A DNA stretch of 50,506 nt from Chytridium lagenaria (taxonomy: Eukaryota; Chytridiomycota; Chytridiomycetes; Chytridiales; Chytridiaceae): contig JAHLKC010000198.1 of assembly GCA_025449115.1 (NCBI GenBank), forward strand, positions 1 to 50,506. The letters are read 5' to 3'. This document shows, piece after piece, positions 11,647 to 22,569 of this stretch. The notes below the pieces were generated by a model, which ran no database searches, was not told where the DNA came from, and saw nothing but the letters and a program-made list of their open reading frames with translations. Within the stretch, counting starts at the first letter, position 1; every line of letters starts with the position of its first letter. Both the position numbers and the translations under genes were made by a program.

Positions 11647-13552
11647 TCAGCGTTTGCCTCTCGGCTTCTTCTTCGCACCAACACTAGGCGACGCATTCTG
11701 CCTCTCCTCCACCACAATCGTTCCTCCTTGCAATTCATCCTTCATCGGACTCTGATCCACTTTCTGCTGCGTCTCCAAATAAAACATCAAATCCCTGACT
11801 TGCTCATTCAGCTCATTCACCTCCTTTTCCTTCTCTGCCAACAGTTTTTCTTTGGCCGCCACCTCCGCCTTCCACGACTCTTGATTCCGTCTCAACGCCT
11901 CATTAATCTCCCTTTCCTCCTGATACTTGGCCGTCAACGTATCCAACCCCTCCGAGACCCTATCCAGCCGTCGTTCTAACGCCCTCTTCTCCTTCACAAC
12001 CATCGTCAGCTCCCCTCTCACCCTCTCCACCTCCCGAAAATCCACCACAGTCTTCTCAGGTTCCTTTGGTATCGACACCTGTTGCATCAATGTCTGCTCT
12101 AATTCGGCCATCTTGCTCTCATACCAAAGCCTCTGCGACTCTAGTTGAGATATCAATAAATGACTATACTCCAACCCCTCCGCATCTTTTCCACTTTTTG
12201 GGCCCACCACAATACGTCTCTCAGAATCCATCGTCGGCGCGGAAACCTCCACCAGCTTTCCATCCGCCTTGTTCTGTATCAACCGATGCACATACCCATC
12301 ACCAGCGTAATCCCAAACCCTTTGAGTTTCAATCTCTAACGCATAAGTGTGGCTCGTCTCATTGAAATGCGCGGGCATGAGCAGCTTGATACCTTCCACA
12401 CCCCACATTCCCACATATAAGACATATCCACAGATTCTCTTTCGACCCGCACGCCGAACACTCATTGGCGTTGTCATCGTCAACCTTCTTTGAGTCCTTC
12501 TGGCAGTACCGACACACGGGACACGAGCTGTCCTCCCATTTACTCAAACAATAACAGTGGAACGTGTGCTGACAGAGAATCGTCAATAACCCCGTCACCG
12601 ACGAATCCATCCGATCAAGACAAACAGGACATATCGGTATCTCGACGGCATTCGGTTCCGCCTCAACTTTCACCTCCTCCCCGCTCTTCCCCGCACTGAA
12701 GCCCACAATTTCCCCACTCAACGTTGACGAAAACGCCGGAATGACTTGCGCTCTAAACCTCACATCCTTCACATACACGACATGGCATAGTTCTGTGTCA
12801 AGCGAGTTGAAGGGTTTCCCACTGTACTGTCGATAAAACGAGTCGGTAGACGCAACGTCCCGGAATTTCATGAGACCCAGGTATCGATTGGGTATAGAGT
12901 CTCTAATAATCCGGATATGACTTATTTTGCGTTGGAACGGTCCAACAAAGCTGAGGAAATCTTGGGCGGTCATGTAGGATGGGACGGAGAGAACGCAAAG
13001 GATCGTACCGGAACCTTTGGATTCTTGAAGTTCTTGGGGGGTGAAAGATGAGGAATCTGGGGATTCTTTTTGAATGTCAAGAGGATCTCGGATGTCGGTT
13101 TTGTCTTTGTATAGGTGGAGAACACCCGCGTTGAGTTGGGTTGCGCCTTTTCGGAAAGGTGCAAATACTCCGTTGGTTTGATGAAAAGCGGTAGCGTTTG
13201 CTTGTAATTTCGCATCATCCGTTGATGCATCTCCTCTTTCTTTAGTGGACACTCCATCTTCTCCCATTTCTTTACCCATCTCGTTGCTTCTCTTTTCACC
13301 CAATTCTCCTCCACCCTCCTCCACCTCCTCGAAATCAAACCACTCAATGCTCAAACTCCCAAACCGTCTATTATCCAAAATACTCTTTCCCCCACTCGCC
13401 CTACTCAACTTTCCATTCTTCAACTTCTTCCTGATCCGATGCACCGATCCTGCACGATATGATGGTCGAAGGTCCTCAAAGATGTCGATGGGCAGCGGGA
13501 GGACGTCAGTGGACTGAAAGGCGATTTCGAACGAGAGTGCAAATACAAACAT
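11647..13552 (-). CDS. BRAP: BRCA1-associated protein (BRAP/IMP; fungal Etp1) RING E3 ubiquitin ligase
   Basis: Cytoplasmic ubiquitin ligase; in animals it tunes Ras/MAPK signalling. The N terminus MFVFALSFEIAF matches the short hydrophobic start of BRAP. An acidic/Ser linker follows, then the BRAP2-type RRM fold (TILCVLSVPSYMTAQDFLSF; IIRDSIPNRYLGLMKFR; FNSLDTELCHVVYV), a RING finger (CPVCLDRMDSS ... CQHTFHCYCLSKWEDSSCPVC), a UBP-type zinc finger (CSACGSKENLWICLICGNVGCGRY ... HTYALEIETQRVWDYAGD) and a coiled coil ending VRDLMFYLETQQKV and basic KKKPRGKR, TGA 11647-11649. No introns are needed. One frame break lies inside the UBP finger at about 12370 (CATGCCCGC; one extra C or two missing bases), too short to be an intron. 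About 635 residues, close to human BRAP. Start codon only 19 bp from the divergent FSIP1-like start. Confidence 0.92.
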
Positions 13553-13571
13553 TGTGTGACTTGACAAGGTG

Positions 13572-14814
13572 ATGAAGAGGACTTTGAGGTTGGCGTTGGA
13601 TGGAGAGAGCAGAGGGGGTTTGACGGTGTTGCCGCCAGAGGACGGGGAGGGGGAGCCTCGTATGCAGGTAGATATGGATCATGCGGTGGCAGATGCCGCT
13701 GTGGCGTATCTACAGAGTGCTGCTCAGGAAGTAAGCTTCCATTATTTGTTCTTCTAGGTGGCTGATGGAGAACTAACCGCTCACTGTTATAAGGTGCACC
13801 ACACGGAGGTGGACTGGCAAGTGCAGATGGGCTATAGAAAAATAAAAGAGCTCGACGAAATACTTAGGCAAAAACAGCAAGTAAGTTAGACTAAAAACTA
13901 TATTTCATGACGAAAAAATAGGTTGAACTGGCTGTGAAAAGCTCACCGAGCTCTCATCTCAACTCGCGAATGGGAAGGTCGGAAATGAGTTACGACGAGG
14001 AAATTGAGACAAAAAGTGTTCATTCCGTCGACGTGAAATACGTTTGTCACGGATCCTCCTTGGATTAGAAAGAAGAAATCGCTGCCCATGAAGCCTTCGA
14101 CTGTTATTCAACAAGGTGACTTTTTTACATTGCACACCCATATTTACACGTCGAAATAGAGGGAGTTCATCTAAAAGGTATAATAGAGGGGACTTTATTC
14201 AGAGAAACATCGCTGTAAATTGAAAAATCACGACGACGTCCTGATTTTTTATTAGTTAGGTCCAAATGCACGATACTACGACGCCATGACAGAAGCAGAA
14301 GAAATGAGAGTCAGAAGCATTCTGGAAGATGACGAAGAGAAGGAGCCAGAAGAACCTGTAAACTACGGAAGATATTGACGTGTCATTGCTAACGCGGATT
14401 ATAGGAGACACCTGCAGAGGTGTTTATACCACGCGTATTGTCCAGCGCGTCCCCAGAAGATCAACTAAGACTTGAGGAAATCGACCGGTGCCTCATTACC
14501 TACCTCTATGCCATCTAACACCCGTAGAAAACTTAAGCAACTCTCCGACACCCCGTTCAATAGCCTTGTCACAACACCTCTCACTAGATCACAATCCTCA
14601 GCTTCAAAAGGTACCTACACAGCTCATCGAAAAAACGAAACTCATATCTTTTAAAGATGTTGATATCATCTTATCAAGCAGAATCGAATTCGAAAATCCC
14701 CATCTAACCCGTGATCCCGAAGTCATCCAAAAACTCCACGACATTGATGCGAAACTCGCACAGCTGAAAGAAGATGACCACAAACTAGCTTCCGAGGCTG
14801 AAATTCGAAGGTGA
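13572..14814 (+). CDS. FSIP1-like (fibrous sheath-interacting protein 1) coiled-coil protein
   Basis: FSIP1 is a sperm-tail and ciliary protein of poorly known function. Short exons separated by GT...AG introns contain the family's landmarks in order: a coiled coil with YRKIKELDEILRQKQQ (13830-13880), DFIQRNIA (14190-14212) continuing after an intron as GPNARYYDAMTEAEEMRVRS, then the acidic LEDDEEKEPEEP, then EDQLRLEEID (14455-14484), and finally LHDIDAKLAQLKEDDHKLA near the C terminus (14725-14795). The same order (LDKIL, FIKRNIEL, LAEID, LREIDEKL) occurs in vertebrate FSIP1, recalled from memory. Start ATG 13572 is the first in-frame ATG. Frame breaks near 14041 (TTT) and 14484 are probably base errors. 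Convergent with SNIP1. Confidence 0.6.
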
Positions 14815-14918
14815 ACGATCACATCAAAAAAATTTTAACTAGAATTCAAGCAGATTGTTGACAGAATGTATAATGGCAGACCGCAGTTTCATCGACTAAA
14901 CAAAAACCTTCCACCCTG

Positions 14919-15770
14919 CTATGCCACAATCTCCTCCGCCATCAACATATATTCCCTCGAACTGAATCCAAATGTAATGGTATCGGTGATTTTGAGTTCA
15001 TAGTACCTTGACGGCTCGAGTTTCTCGGAATTGATGAACGTGCCGTTCGCAGATTCCAAGTCAATGATATATGGTCTGAATCAAAAAAAAAAACAAAAAA
15101 AAACAATTAAATTTGTATATAAGGAAAGAAGGGGAGAACCTTATGATTTTCTTATCGTCGTCGGATGTGACTTGCCTGTATTGGAGAACAGCATGCTGCT
15201 TTGAACAGGATGGATGGTCCACGGGTATATCGGCAACAATACGATCACGGCCTATGAGATATGCGCTCTGTCTATGGATTTTTAGCATATCTAATAGCAC
15301 GTTTTAGTTATTATATTCAGTTGCGTTTATAGCGTACCAATCTGCTCCTTTCCTTTAAACACGTAGAATCTGAAATGTTTTGTCGGCTTTCGAGCTTCTG
15401 GAGGTTCACTAAAATGCAAAAAGAGAATAAGTCCAGGATTCCAGCATATAGAAGAATAGCGGGACGTACCTGTATTTTAGTAAGACACCTTTAAATGTGT
15501 TTCCTTCTGCTGCCAATGCTCCAGAGAGGCCTGCAAAGAAGCTTGAGCATACGATGAACATGACAAACCTCAAACGACTCACCGTAATTCGGCAGTTCCT
15601 TTGGGGCATCAGCTACAATTCATAAAATAGGGTCAGTTGGCTTCACTCGCAAGTCACCCACGCTCTCCTTCCTCTCCGTCGCCATCCTTTCTCTGCGCTT
15701 TTGGAGGTGGTTTGCCCTCTACCGACTTCCCATCCTCGTCATCATCCTCCTCATCTGGACGTCTCTTCAT
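14919..15770 (-). CDS. SNIP1/Pml1-like FHA-domain splicing and RNA-retention factor
   Basis: SNIP1 (Pml1 in yeast) binds phosphothreonine through an FHA domain and belongs to the RES/spliceosome complex in the nucleus. From ATG 15770 there is an acidic and Lys-rich leader (MKRRPDEEDDDEDGKS), then after a short intron ADAPKELPNYG, next intron, LSGALAAEGNTFKGVLLKYR (15480-15540), PPEARKPTKHFRFYVFKGKE (15345-15412), and the FHA core IHRQSAYLIGRDRIVADIPV, DHPSCSKQHAVLQYR, PYIIDLESANGTFINSEKL, YYELKITDTITFGFSSREYM. It ends EEIVA and TAG 14919-14921. At least five short introns are present, all in frame. Key FHA residues are visible: G and R of the GR pair, S and H of SKQHA, N of NGT. Divergent from uL4m, 41 bp between start codons. 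Confidence 0.9.
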
Positions 15771-15811
15771 TTGTGAAACCAACTGAAAAAACGGAAAGCT
15801 CTTCATCAGCC

Positions 15812-16654
15812 ATGGCCCGTAAGTCAACTCCACATCCGACATCGCATCAACCCTTACTAATACAACCCCCCCATCACATAGTCGCATCTAAACCCCTGCA
15901 ACTCAACGGATGGCTCAAGCAATTCACATCTGGAAACCTCATGGGATTGATTGAACTCGACCCATCGGTATTTTCAGCACCTTTGCGTCAAGATATTCTT
16001 TACAGAGCGATGCGGTATGAGGAATCGTGGATGGAGGCTGGAACAGAGTCGTCAAAGGCGTTGGGCCAGGTGAGGGGCACAACACGGAAACCTTTCCCTC
16101 AAAAGGGTCGTGGTCGAGCTCGTCATGGAACGCTTAGGTCGCCTCAGTTTGTTGGAGGTTCGTCGTAGATGGTTTCTTCGCTAAAGTTTCTGGAAAGGTT
16201 ATGCTGTTCATGGACCTCGTCCACATGTGAAGACCATGGACATTCAATCTAAAGTATATGATTTCGCCGTTAGGTCCGCTATTTCTGCCAAATTCGCACA
16301 GGTAAACACTATATATTTGCTGGCATTTTACTTACCCATCATTAGAACCAACTTTTCATTGTCGACGCTCTCCAGATGGCCTCAACATCCAAAGAAGAGC
16401 TCACATCATCACTGAACGCACTAGGACTTTGGGGACGTCGTGGCTACTGCCTTTACGGAGACTCGGAGCCTTCCACAGGTCTGATCCGCAGCGTCAACTT
16501 ATTACGAAACGACTCCACTCTCAACACAAAAGAACGCAGTCTTCTGGTCGGTTCGGCAAGGAACGTCCTCGTCAGACCTTTATTGCAAAACGAGTATCTG
16601 CTGTTGGATAAAGCTGCTGTTGAAGTTTTGGAAGAAATGTATAAGGTGGACTAA
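15812..16654 (+). CDS. MRPL4: Mitochondrial ribosomal protein uL4m (MRPL4)
   Basis: Component of the mitochondrial large ribosomal subunit. ATG 15812 begins MARKSTPHPTSHQPLL, a Ser/Thr/basic leader that could be a mitochondrial targeting sequence. Then the uL4 hallmarks: MGLIELDPSVFSAPLRQDIL, EVRGTTRKPFPQKGRGRARH-type loop (seen as QVRGTTRKPFPQKGRGRARH), LRSPQFVGG, an intron at about 16158-16198, AVHGPRPHVK, AVRSAISAKFAQ, an intron 16302-16346, NQLFIVDAL and a C-terminal domain ending LEEMYKVD, TAA 16652-16654. All exons join in frame. Convergent with Rab7, 41 bp apart. Confidence 0.9.
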
Positions 16655-16695
16655 TGAGGGAACGAATGAAGCAGGAGGAAGGGGGTGGGGAATTA

Positions 16696-17606
16696 TCAGC
16701 AGCCGCAGCCTTGGTCACGCGCTCCTGGGGCCTCGCCGTCGATTTTAATGGGATCAGGGAAATCGCTATACCTATTACGAAAAAGTCGTCAAGATTGCGG
16801 CGACATATGGATAGAAAACAAAAACACAAAACTTACAACTCAACATCGGCTTCCTGTTGGAGAGCCAATTTTGCGATAGTCTGGAATGCTTGGTCGACGT
16901 TGATGGCTTCCTTTGCACTAGTCTCGAAATACTATTATAATAATCAGCATTTCTGTTTTCAATTATCGTGTTCAAGCAAAACTTACGGGGATCTTTCCTT
17001 TCTGTTCACACCAGGCAAGAGCTCGCTTTACCGAAACTTGCCGTTTTGAGTCCTCTAAATCCACTTTGTTGCCTGCATGACGGTTAGCAAAACTTTGCCT
17101 CTGACAATCGAAGGAATGAATTGGACTAACCCAAGACGACAAAGGGAAAGTTGTCTGGATCTCTGGGGCTGGCTTGTAGAAGGAACTCATCTCTCCAGCT
17201 GTCCAAAGTTTCAAAGCTCTTGACATTGTTCACATCAAACACCAAGACGCAGCAATCGGCACCCCTGTAGAATGCGACACCCAAACTCTGAAAACGTTCC
17301 TGACCAGCAGTATCCCAGATCTAGCGAGCAGAACATGAGTAAAGAGCTATAGAAGAAACAAAGAGAGTGGTTATAAATGAATATAACCTGAGTTGTGACT
17401 TGACGGTCTTCCACAACGACCTCCTTTGTGAGAAAGTCAGCACCAATGGTAGCCTTGTACTGGTTGCTGAACCTCCTGTTGACATACTGGTTCATGAGCG
17501 ACGTCTTTCCCACACCGCTGTCTCCGAGGATGATGACCTTGAGCATGACCTTTTTCCTTCCATGAGCAGCAGCACCACCACCAGAGTATGAAGAGGATGA
17601 GGACAT
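16696..17606 (-). CDS. RAB7: Rab7/Ypt7 small GTPase
   Basis: Late-endosome/vacuole Rab that drives membrane tethering and fusion. Five exons: 17388-17606, 17131-17320, 16987-17072, 16837-16931 and 16696-16771, separated by introns of 67, 58, 55 and 65 nt, all in frame. Nucleotide-binding motifs are complete: P-loop GDSGVGKTS, switch [19 protein letters not shown] (G3), NKVDLED (G4), ETSAKEA (G5). The C terminus is GCGC before TGA, giving the CxC double prenylation site typical of Rab7. The Rab7-type segments [19 protein letters not shown] and [12 protein letters not shown] support this over other Rabs. A Ser/Gly leader ([13 protein letters not shown]) is longer than in yeast or human. Confidence 0.95.
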
Positions 17607-17883
17607 TTTAGCAGTACTGGGGTTGGAAGTGACGGTATCAAAAAAAACTGTTAATGGCGATGTGTGGTTGTACAAATCATCATAGTTATCATTTTCAACA
17701 AAGGGGAGTGGGTGTGGGTAGGGTGTCAAGTGTTGAGTGGGTAGGTGGGTGTTAAGTGGGATGGGTAGGTGGGTGGGATAACTAATATAATATAAAAATA
17801 TAAAACTGTTTTATGATTATTATGCACCGAGTAAAAGTATTTACTTAAAGGATTTCGTTATTTTTATTTTATGTTTTATTTTC

Positions 17884-18412
17884 TCATGCTGCACGAGCAC
17901 GCACTTGGGCCTCCCAGCTCTCAATCTTGGGTTTGGTGGTATTGTAGGTCTTGAAGGCTGCTGTCGTGCCTGTGAGGTGCTCAACGTGCGTAGGGGTGAA
18001 GAGGGGTGTGGGGAAAGTGGTTTCAGAGGGAATGTCATCAGTCACTTTGTGGAGCCACTGGTGCCATTCAGGGGGCACCTGTGTAGGGTCATAGTTCCAC
18101 TTTTTGAAACAGAACCCATCGGTCACGGCCTGCAATAGCACAGTGTTAAAAGAAGATGTCCCCATTGTTCAAGATGGTAAAATGTTCCAACTCCAGATTA
18201 AATAATAAAACTTGCCTACAATGTCGGCGCGGTTCTCATAGTACTCGTTCCCGTTGACGTCAGTTCCAACGAGCACTCCAACTCGGGGTTGATCTCTAAG
18301 AAGAGGGTGTTGTGTTAGAACTCGAACAACCCATCCAATCTTCGCCCGTCCACATAGAAACTAATGTAAACCCACAATGTCACAATCTGCTTGAATGTCC
18401 TCTTGAGGCCAT
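17884..18412 (-). CDS. NDUFA12: NADH:ubiquinone oxidoreductase subunit NDUFA12 (B17.2)
   Basis: Accessory subunit of mitochondrial complex I. The order fits the family: GLKRTFKQIVTL (18366-18408), intron, RDQPRVGVLVGTDVNGNEYY (18230-18292), intron with a possible GC donor ending near 18145, RDRWVLFQ then WNYDPTQVPPEWHQWLHKVT and DDIP (18020-18145), HVEHLTGTTAAFKTYNTTKP and IESWEAQVRARAA, TGA 17884-17886. One A fewer in the AAAAA run near 18100 restores the frame between RDRWVLFQ and KWNYDP. One extra G after ATG 18412 would join the start to the first exon. Both look like homopolymer errors. The encoded complex I subunit shows the organism respires with complex I. Confidence 0.88.
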
Positions 18413-18539
18413 GAGTCCTAACGGCCGACAGCTTCAAGAACACAACCAACTATCAGTGATCCCGGATCGTATCTCTCCATTCTCACCGTTTGAACCGCCA
18501 GATTCTGCCAGGTGGACATTTTCCTTTCTTTTGCAAAAG

Positions 18540-20444
18540 ATGTTACGCCAGGCGAAGAAGTGCCAGCCTGAGACAACCCCAGCGCTACGTCTACATTAAA
18601 ACATCGAATGTCACGCCAATAGAGAGGAATGCGTCGACAGAGAGCCTCGATAAGGCTGCGCTGAAGGCTGCCGTGTCGGCGGTAGAGAAGGAGGAGGTTC
18701 TCTCCCCGACTACCCCCAAGGCCTTGAAGTGCATCAACTCCGAAGGATATCGTATTCCCAAAGTCAAAATAATTACAAACCAAGTCGGTGTTTATTTAGA
18801 TGTAGAGTTTTTTCCCCCCTTTCCCTTTGCTTCAATGCCACCTTCTACCCTTTTTGCTATTATATCGGTTGAAAAAACCCTCTCAGACGGTTCCGACGTT
18901 GTCGCCATGCGTCATACTGTATAATTGGCTGGGAGCATATTCGTTGAATCTTCACCGTTTGATCGTAATTGCAACATGTTTTATTTCTATAAGCTTTAAA
19001 TTGTATATTCTAAAGTATACTAATATGCATGCCAAAAAAAAGTTGTACATGAATCTCAAGATTCCGTTACAGACGACCCCTCTACCTGGAATCAAATTTG
19101 GCTCGAATTTCCTGCACCCGACGCCAGGGAATGGTAAATCCGTCATTTATCATCTTCAATGTTCTGATTTTTTTTAAAGCTTCCTCCTTGCCGAACCAAA
19201 CCGCAAAGACGAATACACCCCCTCAACGACCTAAAAGTCACCGCTCAACGCATTATTCTCGAATCAATACCACAATCCGACCGTTCAATTTTTGGGGACA
19301 TCAATGACGGGATTTTACGAGCCATCATCAAAGCATGTAATAGGAAAAGTGCCAAAGATTTGGAGGCAGCGGTCGGACAATTTAATGCTGCGATGATTGC
19401 ATGGAGAGCCAGAAATAGCGGGGTAGAACAGACGGGAGTGTCCTCACCGAATTTTGTTGATTTTGTCTTGGAACAAACTTATGGACGGGCGGTTTCACCT
19501 CGCGTAAATATCTTGAAATCATATAAAGGTAAAACGAGCAATTCGCATTTAATACTTACTTTTATAAGGTTTCTCAAATTTTGTTTACGGCGAGGTTAAG
19601 TCGAAATTCGTCACCGATCTTATTGAAAAGAGCGGTCTCCAATCTCATCATTGTTTCCTGGATATGGTAAGCCGTCCTGACCAAATTTTTTCTTCGTCTT
19701 ACGGATGGTAGGGAAGCGGTGTTGGTTCCGTCGTCCTACAAGTCGCTGCTCAAACGCTCTGTGAAGCTTACGGTATCGAAGTCATGGATAACCCCGCTAA
19801 TCTGGCCAAACAACATCGCGAGGAATTTATTTGCCGGATGCAGTAAGTTAATCAAACAAAAGCCAATGTTGACTGTTTTAAAGGTACTATAAAAAACCGT
19901 GCGGTAAGATCACATTGCGACATGGTGATTTCTTGGAGGATGAAGAGATTCATAACGTCATGAAACGCGCCGATGTAATTTTTGTGGTGAGCCTCTCTTT
20001 TTCTAGCATATTCTTTATTGAAACGCTTTATTGAAACGCAACTGACACAACGTTTATCGCAGAATAAGTACGCCCTTCATTGACAAAAAATTCGCCGCTA
20101 ACTGATCATCGCAGCTACGCTTTTAACGCCGAACTCAATCAAGGGCTTCTCGCTCGTTTCCTCGACCTAAAACCAACAGCAAAGGTATTCACCCCACCAC
20201 CACCTCAGCCATCCAACTCATTTTCGTTCAGGTTATCTCTTTGAAGAGCTTTACGTCTCTAGAAAAACGTCAAGCTGGACGACGCAGCAACGCTATTGAA
20301 AACATATTTACAGTCAAAGAGGTAACGATCTCCACTACAGCTTTCTTTTATTGACGTTTTCTGTAGTATTATTTTGGACAGAACAGCGTTTCGTGGATGA
20401 GTGAGGCTGGACGGTTTTATGTGCATACGCTGCAGAGAGGGTGA
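18540..20444 (+). CDS. DOT1: DOT1 histone H3-K79 methyltransferase
   Basis: SAM-dependent non-SET methyltransferase for H3K79. The N-terminal portion (18540-19060) is basic/Ala-rich and only tentatively joined; the start at 18540 needs a frame correction near 18600. The catalytic domain is clear: WNQIWLEFPAPDAREW, intron, FLLAEPNRKDEYTP (one C missing in the C run near 19223), GDINDGILRAIIKACNRKSA, VLEQTYGRAVSPRVNILKSY, FVYGEVKSKFVTDLI, then motif I LDMGSGVGSVVLQ split by an intron, AYGIEVMDNP, LRHGDFLEDEEI, ADVIFV, NNYAF split by an intron (about 20066-20112), KVISLKSFTSL, and YYFGQNSVSWMSEAGRFYVH ending at TGA 20442-20444. The D-x-G-S-G-V-G-N/S and NN-Y/F-AF motifs are those of Dot1. At least seven introns. 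Confidence 0.9.
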
Positions 20445-20783
20445 TGTTCGGTGCGGGTTATTTATTCTTAAGAGAGGTGTGTGGGACAGGGTTTATTTAT
20501 CGGGATATGACTGAGTATATATTTGCGACTGCATTTTGATCGTTGCTGTAATAAATGGTGTAGATATCTGTGTGATGGAAAGCCGATGACGTTGATTTTT
20601 TGGAGGCCGTTTGTTAAAAATGAGATAGACGGATCTACACTTCACTCTTATCATTTGATCAGCATGGCATTATATATTCGTTAAAGGAGCCCACTAAAAT
20701 AATGCGGTGAAATGTATAGTTGCAGAGAAAGCAATGTATTGAAAAAGATTCTTGACATATGTTTCAAATAATCAGGAAGGTCC

Positions 20784-20889
20784 CCTTTCTTTTCTTTTCT
20801 TTTCTTTTCTTTTCTTTTCTTTTCTTTTCTTTTCTTTTTGTTTTTTTTTTTCTTTTTGTTTTTTTTTTTCTTTTGTTTTTTTTTTTTGA
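20784..20889. repeat. Microsatellite: (TTTTC)n then poly-T rich tract
   Basis: About eleven TTTTC pentamers (20784-20838) followed by interrupted T runs with G or C. Simple sequence repeat. Confidence 0.95.
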
Positions 20890-21766
20890 TGAAAACACGC
20901 AGGTTAATTAATACAAAGAAACAAGGAAAAACAAAAGTTGATAGCTGGCATGACTAATCAACATCATCCAGAACACTAAAATTCAGAGGCCTATGGTGGA
21001 AATCTGACATGAATAGCTAGCTAGCCTAGCTATTCCTAGTTTATGGTTTTCCATCAAGAGCAAATCTGTGCAAAGTCGCTCATTTTTGTGTATTTTTGGC
21101 TATATATTGTACTTGCCAATATAAGGCGTCAATGTTTACACTTCATTAATGTGATTATCCTTTGGCGGGGAGGGTCGCAGTGTAATATTTAATAATCCCG
21201 CGGATTTCCATTTGGTTTTTACCAACTTCCATCTACTACTTCAAGATTTCAGAAATGCTGTAAAAAAGCCCTGTAAACCCAAAACAGTATACGTTTTTTT
21301 CTTACTACATAATTTAATTTTCTAAAGCTGTTTCTTGACATTATCCCCGCAATATGGCAGTTTACTCATACCAAGCATCCATGATCTGGCCCGTTGGTCT
21401 TCCGATGTTTGGATCCACTAAAGTAAACTGTCAAACTTGTATCTGTTCATGATATTCAGGAATTTTCATAAACAACTACCAACAAAGACAGCTTAATTGC
21501 AAGGGCCGTGTTGCGAATGCTTTGAGGTCGTCAAGGACTGTGAGATTCTGAGTTAACCTCACTTATTGTTGACTATAGCGGACTGTTGGGTGATCTTATA
21601 TAATACCTTTGTTTACACCTGATTTTATGGGCTTACCAAGTTATATTAGTTTCGCTTTGAATATATTTACTAATAACAACCAAGGTTGATGAGGTTGATG
21701 AGGTTGATGAGGAGATGAATTTGGCTGATGTGTACACCATGGTACCATGCTTTTTATTCTTGACTT
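20890..21766. other. Non-coding stretch downstream of DOT1
   Basis: AT-rich; I see no gene. It contains a small direct repeat, three copies of a GGTTGATGA-like 9-mer at 21685-21713, just before a solo LTR. Confidence 0.5.
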
Positions 21767-22271
21767 TGTTGGGTTTCACTCGCTTGACTCATGAGGACGC
21801 GTCAGGATCACTCGCACCATTAGTCTGCAGCGTTGGGCGCAACACTAGAGTGCTCTGGAATTTACGCGATGTTAGAGTTGAGCGCGAACACACCCACTGG
21901 ACTTCTATTTTACTCTTTGGACTCATTTTGAATCTCCCACTTTGATTTACCTTCCTTGATTGGTTTATTTTCTTTATACCAGTTTAATTATAACTCTTCT
22001 TGTTTGTGATTGGACATTCCCTTCTAGTCTTTATTCCCTTTGTTCCCGTCAAGGCTCTCTGATTTGTTTATCTTTGTAGTGGAGAGTTTAACGCGTGAGT
22101 GCACGCGTCTCCGATAGGTTTACCTTTGTGTTGTCTTTCCTCTTTACTTGTTTGTTTTATTTGAGTATTTAAAGACTCGTGTGTTGAGTCGAAATAAATC
22201 AAGAGGTTGTTCGAGGAAAAGTGCGTTTAACTTTGTTTTAATTGAGCCCGGTGAACAACAAGTATTCAACA
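21767..22271 (+). repeat. Solo LTR of copia family A
   Basis: 505 bp, TGTTGGG at the left and TTCAACA at the right, clearly homologous to the LTR at 23802-24307 in the opposite orientation. No internal sequence follows. The flanks (gactt / ttttt) do not show a clean 5-bp target duplication. It keeps the paired ACGCGT boxes at 22091-22096 and 22103-22108. Confidence 0.85.
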
Positions 22272-22569
22272 TTTTTCTCAGTTTCATATTGTTAGTCTGT
22301 TTTGCTCCTCATAGCGTTTCAGGACACGTTAATCTCCAAACTTACTTTATTAGTTTATTGATTACCATAAGGGATGAACGGGTCATCAGACCTTATGGCT
22401 AGGTGTGCCATGCTCTTACTTACCTGTATTGTTTAGAAAGCTGTAAGACAAATATGTTAGTTGTCATCAGTAAATGGAAGGCATCATCAGAGACCCCATT
22501 TACAGGTTTTTTAGTTAGAATTACTTTTAAATTGTTTTAAAATCACATAAAAGCCCTGTAACCCCTACA
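22272..22569 (+). repeat. LTR fragment of copia family B, diverged
   Basis: Shares blocks with the family B LTR at 34886-35260 (GGGATGAACGGGTCA...AGACCTTATGGCTAG; TTAGTTGTCATCAGTA) and ends with the same CCCCTACA terminus. Its left end is lost at the family A solo LTR. Confidence 0.65.

Noticed and set aside
12359..12483. Two separate genes (RING protein and coiled-coil UBP-finger protein) instead of one BRAP
   Set aside because: The join lies inside the UBP zinc finger, whose halves are both present and in family order; a one-base error is simpler.
18418..18783. 121-codon minus-strand ORF opposite the DOT1 N-terminal exon
   Set aside because: Opposite strand of a plausible DOT1 exon, no recognisable motif.
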